Shown in pieces: positions 42,540 through 53,664 of a stretch of DNA of 64,000 nt. Numbering within the stretch: the first letter of the stretch is position 1; each line of letters opens with the position of its first letter. The stretch is taken from positions 4,650,001-4,714,000 of the forward strand of contig NZ_CP065958.1 in NCBI RefSeq assembly GCF_041270065.1, written 5' to 3'. The notes under the pieces are model-generated. The model did not search any database. It worked only from the letters and a program-made list of their open reading frames with translations, and was not told the origin of the DNA. The translations under genes were made by a program, and so were the position numbers. This stretch comes from Streptomyces fradiae (lineage in GTDB: Bacteria > Actinomycetota > Actinomycetes > Streptomycetales > Streptomycetaceae).

Positions 42540-43382
42540 GTGGCGCACACGAGGCGAAGACTGCTGCGCGCCGCCGGTGCCTGGGCGGCTGGAGCCGTCC
42601 TGTTACTGGCGGGCTGTTCGGGCGGTACGGACAAGGACACGGGTACGGAGACGGGCGCGGCCCCGCCCGGCAAGGCCTCCACGTCCCCGGCCTCCGCCAA
42701 GCCGTCGGCCACCCCCACCCCCACCCCCACCCCCACCCGCCCCGACACCCTCGACCCCCGGCGCGCGCCCCGCACCGCCGCCGACGCCCAGAAGCTCGCG
42801 CTCGCGGTCGTGGCCGGCCCCGACGCCTGGGGCCCCGACTACGAGAAGCGCTCCCCGTACCTCAGCCCGGCCGGCTACTGGCCGGTCCTCGGCGCCGAGT
42901 GCGTCTGGGACACCGGCGGCCTGCCCCGCTCCGTGCTCGCCAGCGCCACCGCCTACAGCGAGATCCCGGCCGCCGGCGGCAAGGGCACGCTGCGGGTCGC
43001 CGCCACCGTCACCATCCACCGGACCGACTCCGACGCCGACTGGGAGATGGCCGAGACCCTGGAGGAGGCGCTGCGCTGCCCGGACCAGGAGCTGCGCCAG
43101 GGTGAACGCATCACCGGCCTCACGTCGCTCGGCACCGAGTACGGCGTCAACGGCAACACCAGCACGACCGACCTCCTCCTCGAGCGCGGCTCGTACGTCA
43201 GCGACGCCGTCAAGGGACCGCAGTTCTACACCTGGATGCAGACCCGCGTCGGCCAGGTCACGTTCGCCACGGTCGTCAAGGGAGCCCCCGGCCACACCGA
43301 GGCGGAGACCAACGACGCCCAGGTCCGGGCCAACGTCATCATGCAGGACCGCCTCAAGAAGCAGTGGGGAGCCCAGTCGTGA
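42540..43382 (+). CDS. Lipoprotein, contains a TTA leucine codon
   Basis: 280 residues. Type-II signal peptide with lipobox LLAGC (RRRLLRAAGAWAAGAVLLLA then Cys), a Thr/Pro linker (about 45-65) and a globular domain (AQKLALAVVAGPDAWGPDYE, TLRVAATVTIHRTDSDADWE). Codon 22, inside the signal peptide (42603-42605), is TTA, read by the developmentally regulated bldA tRNA. The stop overlaps the kinase start as GTGA, so translation of the kinase may depend on it. GTG 42540 is the start giving a normal signal peptide. Likely an extracellular partner of the kinase sensor domain; function unknown. Confidence 0.85.
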   Translation: MAHTRRRLLRAAGAWAAGAVLLLAGCSGGTDKDTGTETGAAPPGKASTSPASAKPSATPTPTPTPTRPDTLDPRRAPRTAADAQKLALAVVAGPDAWGPDYEKRSPYLSPAGYWPVLGAECVWDTGGLPRSVLASATAYSEIPAAGGKGTLRVAATVTIHRTDSDADWEMAETLEEALRCPDQELRQGERITGLTSLGTEYGVNGNTSTTDLLLERGSYVSDAVKGPQFYTWMQTRVGQVTFATVVKGAPGHTEAETNDAQVRANVIMQDRLKKQWGAQS

Positions 43383-45703
43383 GCCCTGCGGCCCAGCCCG
43401 GCCCCCAGCCTGCCCCCACCCCCCAGCCCGGCGCGCTCCAGCCGCTCCACTCCTCCGACCCGTCGTCGATCGCCGGGTACCGCCTCCTCGGGCGGCTCGG
43501 CGCCGGTGGCATGGGCGTGGTCTACCTCGGGCGCACCGACACCGGCGAACTCGCCGCAGTGAAGGTCACCCACGCCGACCACGCCGACGAGTCCCACGGG
43601 GCCGACGACGCCGACTTCCGGGCCCGCTTCCGCCGCGAGGTGGCGGCCGCGCGCCGGGTGGTCAGCCCCTGGGCCGTGCCGGTCATCGGCGCCGACCCCG
43701 ACGCGCCGGAGCCGTGGCTGGCCACCGCCTTCGTGCCCGGCCCGTCCCTCGGCGAGGCCGTCCGCGCGCACGGGCCGCTGGCCGAGCGGAGCGTACGGAT
43801 CCTCGGCGGCGCCGTCGCCCGCGCGCTCGCCGCCGTCCACGCGGCCGGGCTCGTGCACCGGGACGTGAAGCCCGGCAACGTGCTGCTCGCCGTCGACGGC
43901 CCGCGCCTCATCGACTTCGGCATCGCCCGGGCCACCGGCGAGACCGGGCTGACCTCCACCGACATGGTCGTCGGCACCCCCGGCTTCCTCGCCCCCGAGC
44001 AGGCCGAGGCCCGCGCCGCCGAGATCGGGCCCGCCGCCGACGTCTTCGCCCTCGGCTGTCTGCTCGCCTTCGCCGCCACCGGCCGCCCGCCGTTCGGTAC
44101 GGGCTCCCTGGACGCGCTCCTGTACCGCACCGTGCACGACGAGCCCGAACTCGCCGACGTACCAGCCGCGTTGCTCGGCCTCGTACAACGGTGTCTGGCC
44201 AAACGGCCCGGCGAGCGGCCCACCGCGGAGGAGATCGCCGGGGAGCTCACCGAGGACGCCCCCGGCGCCCCCGCCGACTGGCTGCCCGCGCCCGTCGTCG
44301 CCACCATCGCCGCCCGCTCGGCGGCCATGCTGGCGCTCCCCGACATCGACCCGACCGCACCCGGCACGGGCCCGGCGGGCCCCGACGCCCCGCCGGGGCC
44401 CGGCAGGCGCCGCTTCCTGCTGCTCGCCGGTGGCGCCGGTACGGCTCTGCTCGCGGCGGGCGGCGGAGCGTACGCCGTGCTCAGGCAGCACGAAGACACC
44501 GACGGGAAGCACCCCGCACCCGGGCCCCGCACCACCTGGTCCATCGGCGTCCTCGCCGACCTCTCCGGCCCCGCCCGGGAGATCGGCCGGGCCCAGGAGC
44601 GCGGCGCCCGGCTCGCCGTCGAGCGGTTCAACGCCGAGCACCAGGGCAAGCCCTTCACCCTCGAACTCAAGGTCTCCGACGACCGCGGGGACAGCGCCGG
44701 CGCCCTCGCCGCCGCCCGCCGGCTCACCTCCGACCCCTCCGTGCTCGCCGTGCTCGGCCCCACCTCCGACGACACCGGCATCGCCGCGCTCCCCGCCTTC
44801 CAGGAGGCCGGCGTGCCGCTGCTCACCGTCTCGGCGGGCTACAACCGTTTCACCGTGGACGGGGGCGGCCCGCCCAACTCGACCGTGCTGCGCGCCATCC
44901 CGAACCACTTCATGGCGGGCACCTATCTCGCCTGGTCCGCGACGCTGCTGCCGCGGATCCGCCGCCCCGGCGTCCTCCAGGAACGCACCGACTCCCAGTA
45001 CAGCTGGCAGTACACCAAGGGCGTCGGCTTCGGCTTCGAGTACGCCGGCATCACGCCGCACTACCGGGTGGTCCCCGGCCGGGCCGTCGACTACCGCCGG
45101 ATCATCGGCGAGATGACCGACGCCGGCATCGACGCGTACGTCCACAACGGCGTCCGCTCCACCGCCGTGCTCGCCGCCCGCGCGCTCGACCAACTCGGCT
45201 TCACCGGGCCCCGGTTCGCCGGCCAGCACGTCTTCGGGACGGCATTCCTGAAGGAGGCCGGACCCGCCGCCGAGGGCTGGTTCGTCTGCGCGCCCGTCGT
45301 CGACCCCGTCCGGCGGGCCGCCGACCCCAAGGAGAAGCCCGCCGACCGCAGGCGCACCCAGGACTTCCTCGACGCCCACAGTAAGCGCTACGGCACCACC
45401 CCGGCCTTCTACACCGGCGAGGCCTACGACGTGGTGAACCTGACCACGACCTGGCTCGCCACGAGCGCCGCCAAGAGCCCGCCCACCCGCAAGGGCCTGT
45501 GGCAGGCCCTGCGCAAGCAGAAGTACACCGGCGCCATGGGCGGCTACCGGTTCGGCGACAACGGCGAGCTGACCGGCGTCGGCACCTTCCTGTACGGCGT
45601 GCAGAACGGGGCCTACAAGTACCTCGGCCCCGCACCCGCGGACGTCAAAACGCCCACCGGCAAGCCCACGCCCACCAAGACCGACACGTCCAAGAAGGCC
45701 TGA
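43379..45703 (+). CDS. Ser/Thr protein kinase fused to a periplasmic (receptor-type) binding domain, copy 1
   Basis: 774 residues. Pro-rich N-terminus, kinase domain at about 35-290 with GRLGAGGMGVVYLG (P-loop), AAVKV (Lys), HRDVKPGN (catalytic Asp), DFGIA and GTPGFLAPEQ; then a linker, one membrane segment preceded by RRRFLLLAGG (about 340-365), and an extracellular domain of the branched-chain amino-acid-binding type (IGVLADLSGPAREIGRAQER, VLAVLGPTSDDTGIAALPAF, LTVSAGYNRFTVDGGG). The layout makes it a one-protein receptor kinase sensing a small ligand. GTG start overlaps the lipoprotein stop. Confidence 0.93.
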   Translation: MSPAAQPGPQPAPTPQPGALQPLHSSDPSSIAGYRLLGRLGAGGMGVVYLGRTDTGELAAVKVTHADHADESHGADDADFRARFRREVAAARRVVSPWAVPVIGADPDAPEPWLATAFVPGPSLGEAVRAHGPLAERSVRILGGAVARALAAVHAAGLVHRDVKPGNVLLAVDGPRLIDFGIARATGETGLTSTDMVVGTPGFLAPEQAEARAAEIGPAADVFALGCLLAFAATGRPPFGTGSLDALLYRTVHDEPELADVPAALLGLVQRCLAKRPGERPTAEEIAGELTEDAPGAPADWLPAPVVATIAARSAAMLALPDIDPTAPGTGPAGPDAPPGPGRRRFLLLAGGAGTALLAAGGGAYAVLRQHEDTDGKHPAPGPRTTWSIGVLADLSGPAREIGRAQERGARLAVERFNAEHQGKPFTLELKVSDDRGDSAGALAAARRLTSDPSVLAVLGPTSDDTGIAALPAFQEAGVPLLTVSAGYNRFTVDGGGPPNSTVLRAIPNHFMAGTYLAWSATLLPRIRRPGVLQERTDSQYSWQYTKGVGFGFEYAGITPHYRVVPGRAVDYRRIIGEMTDAGIDAYVHNGVRSTAVLAARALDQLGFTGPRFAGQHVFGTAFLKEAGPAAEGWFVCAPVVDPVRRAADPKEKPADRRRTQDFLDAHSKRYGTTPAFYTGEAYDVVNLTTTWLATSAAKSPPTRKGLWQALRKQKYTGAMGGYRFGDNGELTGVGTFLYGVQNGAYKYLGPAPADVKTPTGKPTPTKTDTSKKA

Positions 45704-45705
45704 GC

Positions 45706-47943
45706 ATGCAGCCGCTCAAGAAGGCCGACCCCTCCGCCATCGCCGGCTACCGCCTCCTGGGGCGGCTCGGCGCCGGCGGCATGGGCGTGGTCTACCTGGC
45801 CCGGTCCGCCGGCGGCGCGCTCGCCGCGCTCAAGCTCATCCGGGCCGAGCATGCCGCCGACCCCGCCTTCCGGGCCCGCTTCCGCCGCGAGGCGGCCACC
45901 GCCGAGCGGATCACCGGCCGCTGGGTGGTCCGGGTCCTGGGCGCCGACCCGGAGGCCCGGGAGCCCTGGCTGGCCACCGAGTACGTGCCGGGGCCCTCGC
46001 TCGCCGAGGCGGTCGGGCTGCACGGCGCACTGCCCGAGCCCACCGTCCGCGCCCTCGGCGCCCGGCTCGCCGCCGCCCTCGACGGCATGCATGGGGCCGG
46101 GCTCGTCCACCGGGACGTCAAGCCCGGCAACGTCCTCCTCGCCCTCGACGGACCGCGCCTCATCGACTTCGGCATCGCCCGGGTCAGCGGCGCCACCGCG
46201 CTCACCGCCACCGACGCGATGATCGGCACCCCCGGCTTCCTCGCCCCCGAACAGGCCCGGGTGACCGGCGCGGGCGAGGTCGGCCCGGCCGCCGACGTCT
46301 TCTCGCTCGGCTGCGTCCTCGCGTACGCGCTGACCGGCCGCCGCCCCTTCGGCACGGGCGCGGTGGCCGCGGTCGTGTTCCGCACCGTCCACGAGGAACC
46401 CGACCTCGACGACGTACCGGACACCCTGCTCCCGCTGGTCACCGCCTGCCTCGCCAAGGACGCCGCCGACCGGCCGACCGCCGCCGAGGTGCGGGACGCC
46501 CTCGGCCCGTACGAGGGCAGCAACGAGGGCAACGAGGGCAACGACAGCAACGAGGGCTACGAGAGCCCGGCGGCGGGCGACTGGCTGCCGCCCGGTCTGC
46601 CCGCGCTGATCGCCCAGCGTTCGTCACGGGTCCTGGACCTGCCGGTCGCCGACCCGACGGTGCTCAACCCCGAGGCGCCACAGGGGACTTCGCGCCGCCG
46701 CCTCCTCGTCCTCGGCGCGACCGGGGCCGTCGCGGCCACCGGCGGCCTCACCGCCTGGCTGCTCGGCCGCGACCCCACCGGATCGGGAACCGGCAGCGGC
46801 ACCGGCGGTGGTACGGGGGCGCCCAGGGCGGCGTACACGGTCGGTGTCCTCACCGACCTCAGCGGCCCCGGCGCGGCGGACGGGCGCGGCCAGGAACGCG
46901 GGCTCCGCCTCGCCGCGGAGACCTTCAACGCCCGCCCGGACCGGCCCTTCGACCTGGTGCTCAAGGTGACGGACGACGGCGGAGACCCGCGGCGGGCCGC
47001 CGCCGGGGCCCGTGCCCTCCTCCGGGACCCGGCCCTGGTCGCCGTGCTCGGCCCGACCACCACCGCGACGGCGATCGCCGCGGCGGACGCGCTCGTCGAC
47101 GCGAAGGTGTCGGTGCTCAGCGTGGTGGCGTCGGTCCCCGAGGGGGAGATCCGGGGCCAGGCGCCGGACATGCGCACGTACTTCGAACCGCGGCCCTACC
47201 CCGACGTGATGATCGTGCCCTTCGGGCGCTGGCTCAGCGACCACGGACGCGGCCGCACCGCCGTCATCGAGGACCGCGCGGCCGGCGCCTACAGCTGGCT
47301 CGCCGCCCGGAGCATCACGAACTCGCCGCCCGCCGGCGGCACCGTCACCGTGCACCGGGTGGCAGCCGACAGCGAGGACTTCGGCCCGGCGGTCCGGGCC
47401 GCGCTCGCGACCTCCCCGACGGGCGTGATGCACGTGGGGACGTCGCCGCGCCGGGCCGCCCTGTGCGCCAAGGCGCTGCGGCAGCAGGGATACCGGGGCC
47501 CGTGCGGAAGCGTCGAGCCCGCGCTCGGGCCGGAGTTCCTCGCCGTCGCCGGACCGGCCGCCGAGGGCTGGTACTTCGGGACGGGCTACACCGATCCCGA
47601 CACGGTCCCGGCCGCGAAGGAGTTCGCCGCCGCGTACCGCAGGCGCTGGCGGCTCGCGGCCACGGACCCGGTCGACCGGTTCGCGGTGGAGTCGTACGAC
47701 GCCCTGTTCTGGACGGGGCAGGCGCTGCGCAGCGCCGCGAAGTGGAACGCGGAGCGCCCGGGCGCGGCGGTCTGGAGCGCGTTCCTGAAGGACGACGCGG
47801 TGTACCGCGGGGTGGCCAGGTCCTACGACGCCCGCGCCAACAACACCTCGGAGGCCCAGCTCCAAGGGCTGTTCCTGTGGCGGATCAGCTCCGGAAGGCC
47901 CCGCTGCCTCGGCCCGTACGCCGAGGCAGCGAAGCGCGACTGA
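45706..47943 (+). CDS. Ser/Thr protein kinase fused to a periplasmic binding domain, copy 2
   Basis: 745 residues, paralogue of the preceding gene, two bases after its stop. Kinase domain at about 10-265 (GRLGAGGMGVVYLARS, AALKLI, HRDVKPGNVLL, GTPGFLAPEQ), a short Asn/Glu/Gly repeat (EGNEGNDSNEGYES near 272-285), a membrane segment preceded by SRRRLLVLGATG, and an extracellular binding domain (VGVLTDLSGPGAADGRGQER, LVAVLGPTTTATAIAAADAL). Sequence identity is highest in the kinase and lower in the sensor, suggesting different ligands. No permease or ABC ATPase gene accompanies the binding domains. Confidence 0.93.
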   Translation: MQPLKKADPSAIAGYRLLGRLGAGGMGVVYLARSAGGALAALKLIRAEHAADPAFRARFRREAATAERITGRWVVRVLGADPEAREPWLATEYVPGPSLAEAVGLHGALPEPTVRALGARLAAALDGMHGAGLVHRDVKPGNVLLALDGPRLIDFGIARVSGATALTATDAMIGTPGFLAPEQARVTGAGEVGPAADVFSLGCVLAYALTGRRPFGTGAVAAVVFRTVHEEPDLDDVPDTLLPLVTACLAKDAADRPTAAEVRDALGPYEGSNEGNEGNDSNEGYESPAAGDWLPPGLPALIAQRSSRVLDLPVADPTVLNPEAPQGTSRRRLLVLGATGAVAATGGLTAWLLGRDPTGSGTGSGTGGGTGAPRAAYTVGVLTDLSGPGAADGRGQERGLRLAAETFNARPDRPFDLVLKVTDDGGDPRRAAAGARALLRDPALVAVLGPTTTATAIAAADALVDAKVSVLSVVASVPEGEIRGQAPDMRTYFEPRPYPDVMIVPFGRWLSDHGRGRTAVIEDRAAGAYSWLAARSITNSPPAGGTVTVHRVAADSEDFGPAVRAALATSPTGVMHVGTSPRRAALCAKALRQQGYRGPCGSVEPALGPEFLAVAGPAAEGWYFGTGYTDPDTVPAAKEFAAAYRRRWRLAATDPVDRFAVESYDALFWTGQALRSAAKWNAERPGAAVWSAFLKDDAVYRGVARSYDARANNTSEAQLQGLFLWRISSGRPRCLGPYAEAAKRD

Positions 47944-47946
47944 TCA

Positions 47947-47960
47947 GGAGCGGGTGCTCC
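47947..47960. terminator. Small hairpin between convergent kinase and korB genes
   Basis: GGAGC-GGGT-GCTCC, a 5-bp stem with a four-base loop in the 20-base gap between the two convergent stops. It is small, so its terminator role is uncertain. Confidence 0.35.
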
Positions 47961-47963
47961 GGG

Positions 47964-50973
<3,010 letters not shown>

Positions 50974-51250
50974 TGAACTGGACCTCCCTCGCGGCAAGGG
51001 TTCTCTCCGTCGAGACGTCCCGCGGAGAAGGCTCGTGAGACGGCCGGCTGCCCGGTCGTCCCGTGGCCCACCCTACGACTGTGAGGGAGGCCTTCCCGGG
51101 ACTTCTCGCATCGTGGACCTCATTTCGAGACGCCCGTGACGCCTTTATATGGCCAATTGTCGCTCTCTGTGACCCCTCTGGTCCAGTGACGCTCCAGCCG
51201 GGGGTCGCGCTCCGCTTGTGGCTGGTGACGGGGTGGAGCCGATACCGCCC

Positions 51251-51284
51251 CTGGACTCCCTCTGGACTCCCTCTGGGCTTCCCT
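51251..51284 (+). repeat. 11-bp tandem repeat CTGGACTCCCT in the korA leader gap
   Basis: Two perfect copies (51251-51261, 51262-51272) and a third variant copy (51273-51284). It lies in the 379-base gap between korA and the response-regulator gene. The remainder of this gap has one AT-rich patch (around 51145-51160, TTTATATGG) but no convincing promoter that I can read. Confidence 0.7.
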
Positions 51285-51290
51285 GGATAG

Positions 51291-51305
51291 CTGACGGTGC
51301 GTCAG
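51291..51305. promoter_or_regulatory. Hairpin or operator CTGACG-GTG-CGTCAG
   Basis: Perfect six-base arms with a three-base centre, 48 bases downstream of the minus-strand response-regulator stop (51353) and about 320 bases upstream of korA. It may end the two-component transcript or act as an operator for korA. Confidence 0.35.
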
Positions 51306-51352
51306 AAGTCCAGGAAGTCGGTGGTCCGGGGGCCGACGCGGTCTGCCGGGGG

Positions 51353-52045
51353 CTACGAGTTGAGATAGGTCAGTACGGCGAGCACCCGGCGGTGGTCCCC
51401 GTCGCTCGGCGAGAGCCCCAGCTTCAGGAAGATGTTGCTGATGTGCTTCTCGACCGCGCCGTCGCTCACCACCAGCTGCTTCGCGATGGCCGAATTCGTG
51501 CGCCCCTCCGCCATGAGGCCCAGGACCTCCCGCTCGCGCGGCGTCAACCCCGCGAGCACGTCCTGCTTGCGGCTGCGGCCGAGCAGCTGCGCCACGACCT
51601 CCGGGTCGAGGGCCGTGCCGCCCCTGGCCACCCGTACCACCGCGTCCACGAACTCCCGGACCTCGGCCACCCGGTCCTTGAGCAGATACCCCACCCCGGT
51701 GCTCGAACCGGCAAGCAGCTCCGTGGCGTACTGCTCCTCCACGTACTGCGACAGGACCAGGACCCCGAGCCCCGGGTGCTCCTTCCGCAGCCGCACCGCC
51801 GCCCGTACCCCTTCGTCGGTGTGCGTCGGCGGCATCCGTACGTCGGCGACCACCACGTCCGGCAGCGCGCCCTCGCCCGCCAGGTCGGACACCGTCTTCA
51901 CCAGCGCCTCGCCGTCCCCGACCCCGGCCACGACCTCGTGCCCCAGATCGGTGAGGAGCCGCGTCAGACCCTCGCGCAGCAGCACCGAGTCCTCGGCGAT
52001 CACCACGCGCACTCCCACCACGCGCTCGCCCACCGCGCCACCCAT
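51353..52045 (-). CDS. NarL/LuxR-family response regulator
   Basis: 230 residues. Receiver domain with the acidic pair in VVIAEDSVLLREGL, phosphoacceptor Asp68 (VVVADVRMPP) and Lys in GYLLKDRV; the C-terminal LuxR helix-turn-helix is LTPREREVLGLMAEGRTNSA and VEKHISNIFLKLGL. ATG 52045 is chosen from homology; in-frame upstream codons are unlikely. It follows the two sensor kinases in the same direction and is the only response regulator present, so both kinases may phosphorylate it. Confidence 0.92.
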   Translation of the reverse strand: MGGAVGERVVGVRVVIAEDSVLLREGLTRLLTDLGHEVVAGVGDGEALVKTVSDLAGEGALPDVVVADVRMPPTHTDEGVRAAVRLRKEHPGLGVLVLSQYVEEQYATELLAGSSTGVGYLLKDRVAEVREFVDAVVRVARGGTALDPEVVAQLLGRSRKQDVLAGLTPREREVLGLMAEGRTNSAIAKQLVVSDGAVEKHISNIFLKLGLSPSDGDHRRVLAVLTYLNS

Positions 52046-52153
52046 GTTCCTCACACCCCTGTTCGTCTCGCTGCCGACGCTCAGCATCGCAGCAGTAGGG
52101 ACGCGGGGGGCGGGAACGGGGTTCAACTCGGCCAGGGGACTGGCGGTCCCGCC

Positions 52154-52226
52154 GGTATGGCGGTTCAGGGGCCCGGCGGCCCGGCCGGCGTGGCGGATCA
52201 GGGGCGCGGTACGGCGGTTCAGCGGC
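52154..52226 (+). repeat. Three 19-bp imperfect repeats around the sensor-kinase stop
   Basis: Copies at 52154-52172, 52187-52205 and 52208-52226 share the core GGCGG(T/A)TCAG(G/C)GGC. The third copy includes the minus-strand stop of sensor kinase 1; the others lie between it and the response-regulator gene. Probably a local duplication of the gene end. Confidence 0.6.
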
Positions 52227-53505
52227 GCCACGGGATCTCGGCGGTGACCGTGGTCGGGCCGCCGGCCGGGGAGTCGACGGCGAGCACCCCGTCGACCGCG
52301 TCGAGCCGCTCGGTGAGACCGGCCAGGCCGCTGCCGGCCGCCGGGTCGGCGCCGCCGACGCCGTCGTCCCGCACCTGGATCATCAGCCGCTCCTGCGACC
52401 GCCACACGTCCACCCACGCCCGCCGTGCCCGGGAGTGCTTGGACACGTTCTGCAGCAGCTCGGACACCGTGAAGTACGCGATGCCCTCGATCGCCGCGGC
52501 CGGCCGCTTCGGCAGGTCCACCTCCACCGACACCGGCACGGTCGACCGGGCGGCCAGCGCCGACAGCGCCGCGTCCAGACCGCGGTCGGTGAGGACCGCC
52601 GGGTGGATGCCGCGAGCGAGGTCACGCAGCTCCTGGAGGGCGAGCTTCACCTCGCCGTGCGCCTCGTCGACCATCACCGCCGCGGCCAGCGGATCCCCGG
52701 CCAGCTTCTCCTTCGCGAGCCCCAGATCCATGGCCAGGGCCACGAGCCGGGCCTGCGCGCCGTCGTGCAGGTCGCGCTCGATGCGCCGCAGGTCGGCTGC
52801 GGCCGTGTCCACGACCACGCCCCGGTCCGACTCCAGCTCCGTCACCCGGGTGGCCAGCCGCGACGGCCCGAGCAGCCCGGCCACCATGAGCCGGTCCACC
52901 GCCACCATGCCGCGCAGGACCCACGGCCCGACCAGCACGAAGACCAGGCCCACCAGACTCGTCACGGCGATCTCGAAGGGCGAGTTCAGATAGACGGAGT
53001 GCGCCTCGTCCCCGTAGATCTGCAGCCCGGCCTGCCCGGCGTACATCGGGAGCACCCACTGCCACAGCGGATACGTGAACAGGCTCCAGCCCCACGACCA
53101 CAGCGCCACCGTCACCGAGAACGTGAACACCGCCCACGGGAAGTGCAGCAGCGCGTAGAGCAGATGCCGCCAGGACGCCCCGCTCTTCAGCGTCGCGCCC
53201 ATCCAGGACAGCGCGCCCCCGGTCTTCCCCCGGGCCGGCTCCGGCGCCGCCACGTCGAGCCCGAGCATCCCGCGCGCCCGCGCCCGCTCCACGGCCCCGA
53301 ACCCGCGGCACATCGCGAGCGCGCCGGCCAGGACGGGGATGCCGAGGAAGGTGACGAGCAGCCCGGCACCGGTCGACACCAGGGACACGGCGAGACAGAA
53401 GTAGAGGACGCTCAGCGGGAAGCCGGTCAGGACGTAGCCCAGCTCGCGCCAGGTGCGTCCTTCGAAGGGGGCGCGGAGGCCGGCGGGCAGGCGGTGGGTG
53501 GCCAT
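52219..53505 (-). CDS. Sensor histidine kinase (NarX/LiaS class), copy 1
   Basis: 428 residues. N-terminal membrane part with four to six hydrophobic segments (YVLTGFPLSVLYFCLAVSLV, WAVFTFSVTVALWSWGWSLF, VTSLVGLVFVLVGPWVL) in a sensor-domain pattern typical of Streptomyces; then dimerisation/phosphorylation helix RIERDLHDGAQARLVALAMD (His) and a GHKL ATPase with FTVSELLQNVSKHS and DDGVGGADPAAGSGLAGLTE. There is no extracytoplasmic domain of note, suggesting it senses the membrane. The start is 159 bases downstream of the next kinase. Confidence 0.92.
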   Translation of the reverse strand: MATHRLPAGLRAPFEGRTWRELGYVLTGFPLSVLYFCLAVSLVSTGAGLLVTFLGIPVLAGALAMCRGFGAVERARARGMLGLDVAAPEPARGKTGGALSWMGATLKSGASWRHLLYALLHFPWAVFTFSVTVALWSWGWSLFTYPLWQWVLPMYAGQAGLQIYGDEAHSVYLNSPFEIAVTSLVGLVFVLVGPWVLRGMVAVDRLMVAGLLGPSRLATRVTELESDRGVVVDTAAADLRRIERDLHDGAQARLVALAMDLGLAKEKLAGDPLAAAVMVDEAHGEVKLALQELRDLARGIHPAVLTDRGLDAALSALAARSTVPVSVEVDLPKRPAAAIEGIAYFTVSELLQNVSKHSRARRAWVDVWRSQERLMIQVRDDGVGGADPAAGSGLAGLTERLDAVDGVLAVDSPAGGPTTVTAEIPWRR

Positions 53506-53605
53506 CGGAGATCCGTTTCTCACGCGGGGGCGGTCGGGGCGTTCGCTCGTGTTCCACCTTCGCGGGTGGGAGGGGCCCGGAACCATGAGGCAGGTGGGCG
53601 TCTGT

Positions 53606-53646
53606 GGCGGGGGGTTTTCCCTACCGGCGGGGGTTCTCCCTACCGG
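53606..53646 (-). promoter_or_regulatory. Two G-tract/CCCTACCGG boxes upstream of sensor kinase 1
   Basis: Copies at 53606-53627 and 53626-53646 on the plus strand have the form GGCGGGG(G)..TTC/TTCCCTACCGG and overlap by two bases. Each combines a G tract with CCC (dyad) and TACCGG. They are about 100-140 bases upstream of the start of sensor kinase 1 (53505). The same motif occurs at 54891-54923 before sensor kinase 2. Confidence 0.65.
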
Positions 53647-53664
53647 CCGACGGAGGCAGAGGCC

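Noticed and set aside
43379-47943. ABC transporter operon (because of the solute-binding domains)
   Set aside because: There is no permease or ATPase gene and each binding domain is fused to a kinase by a membrane segment.
51145-51160. Promoter in the AT-rich patch TTTATATGG upstream of korA
   Set aside because: I could not find a matching -35/-10 pair in either direction with proper spacing.
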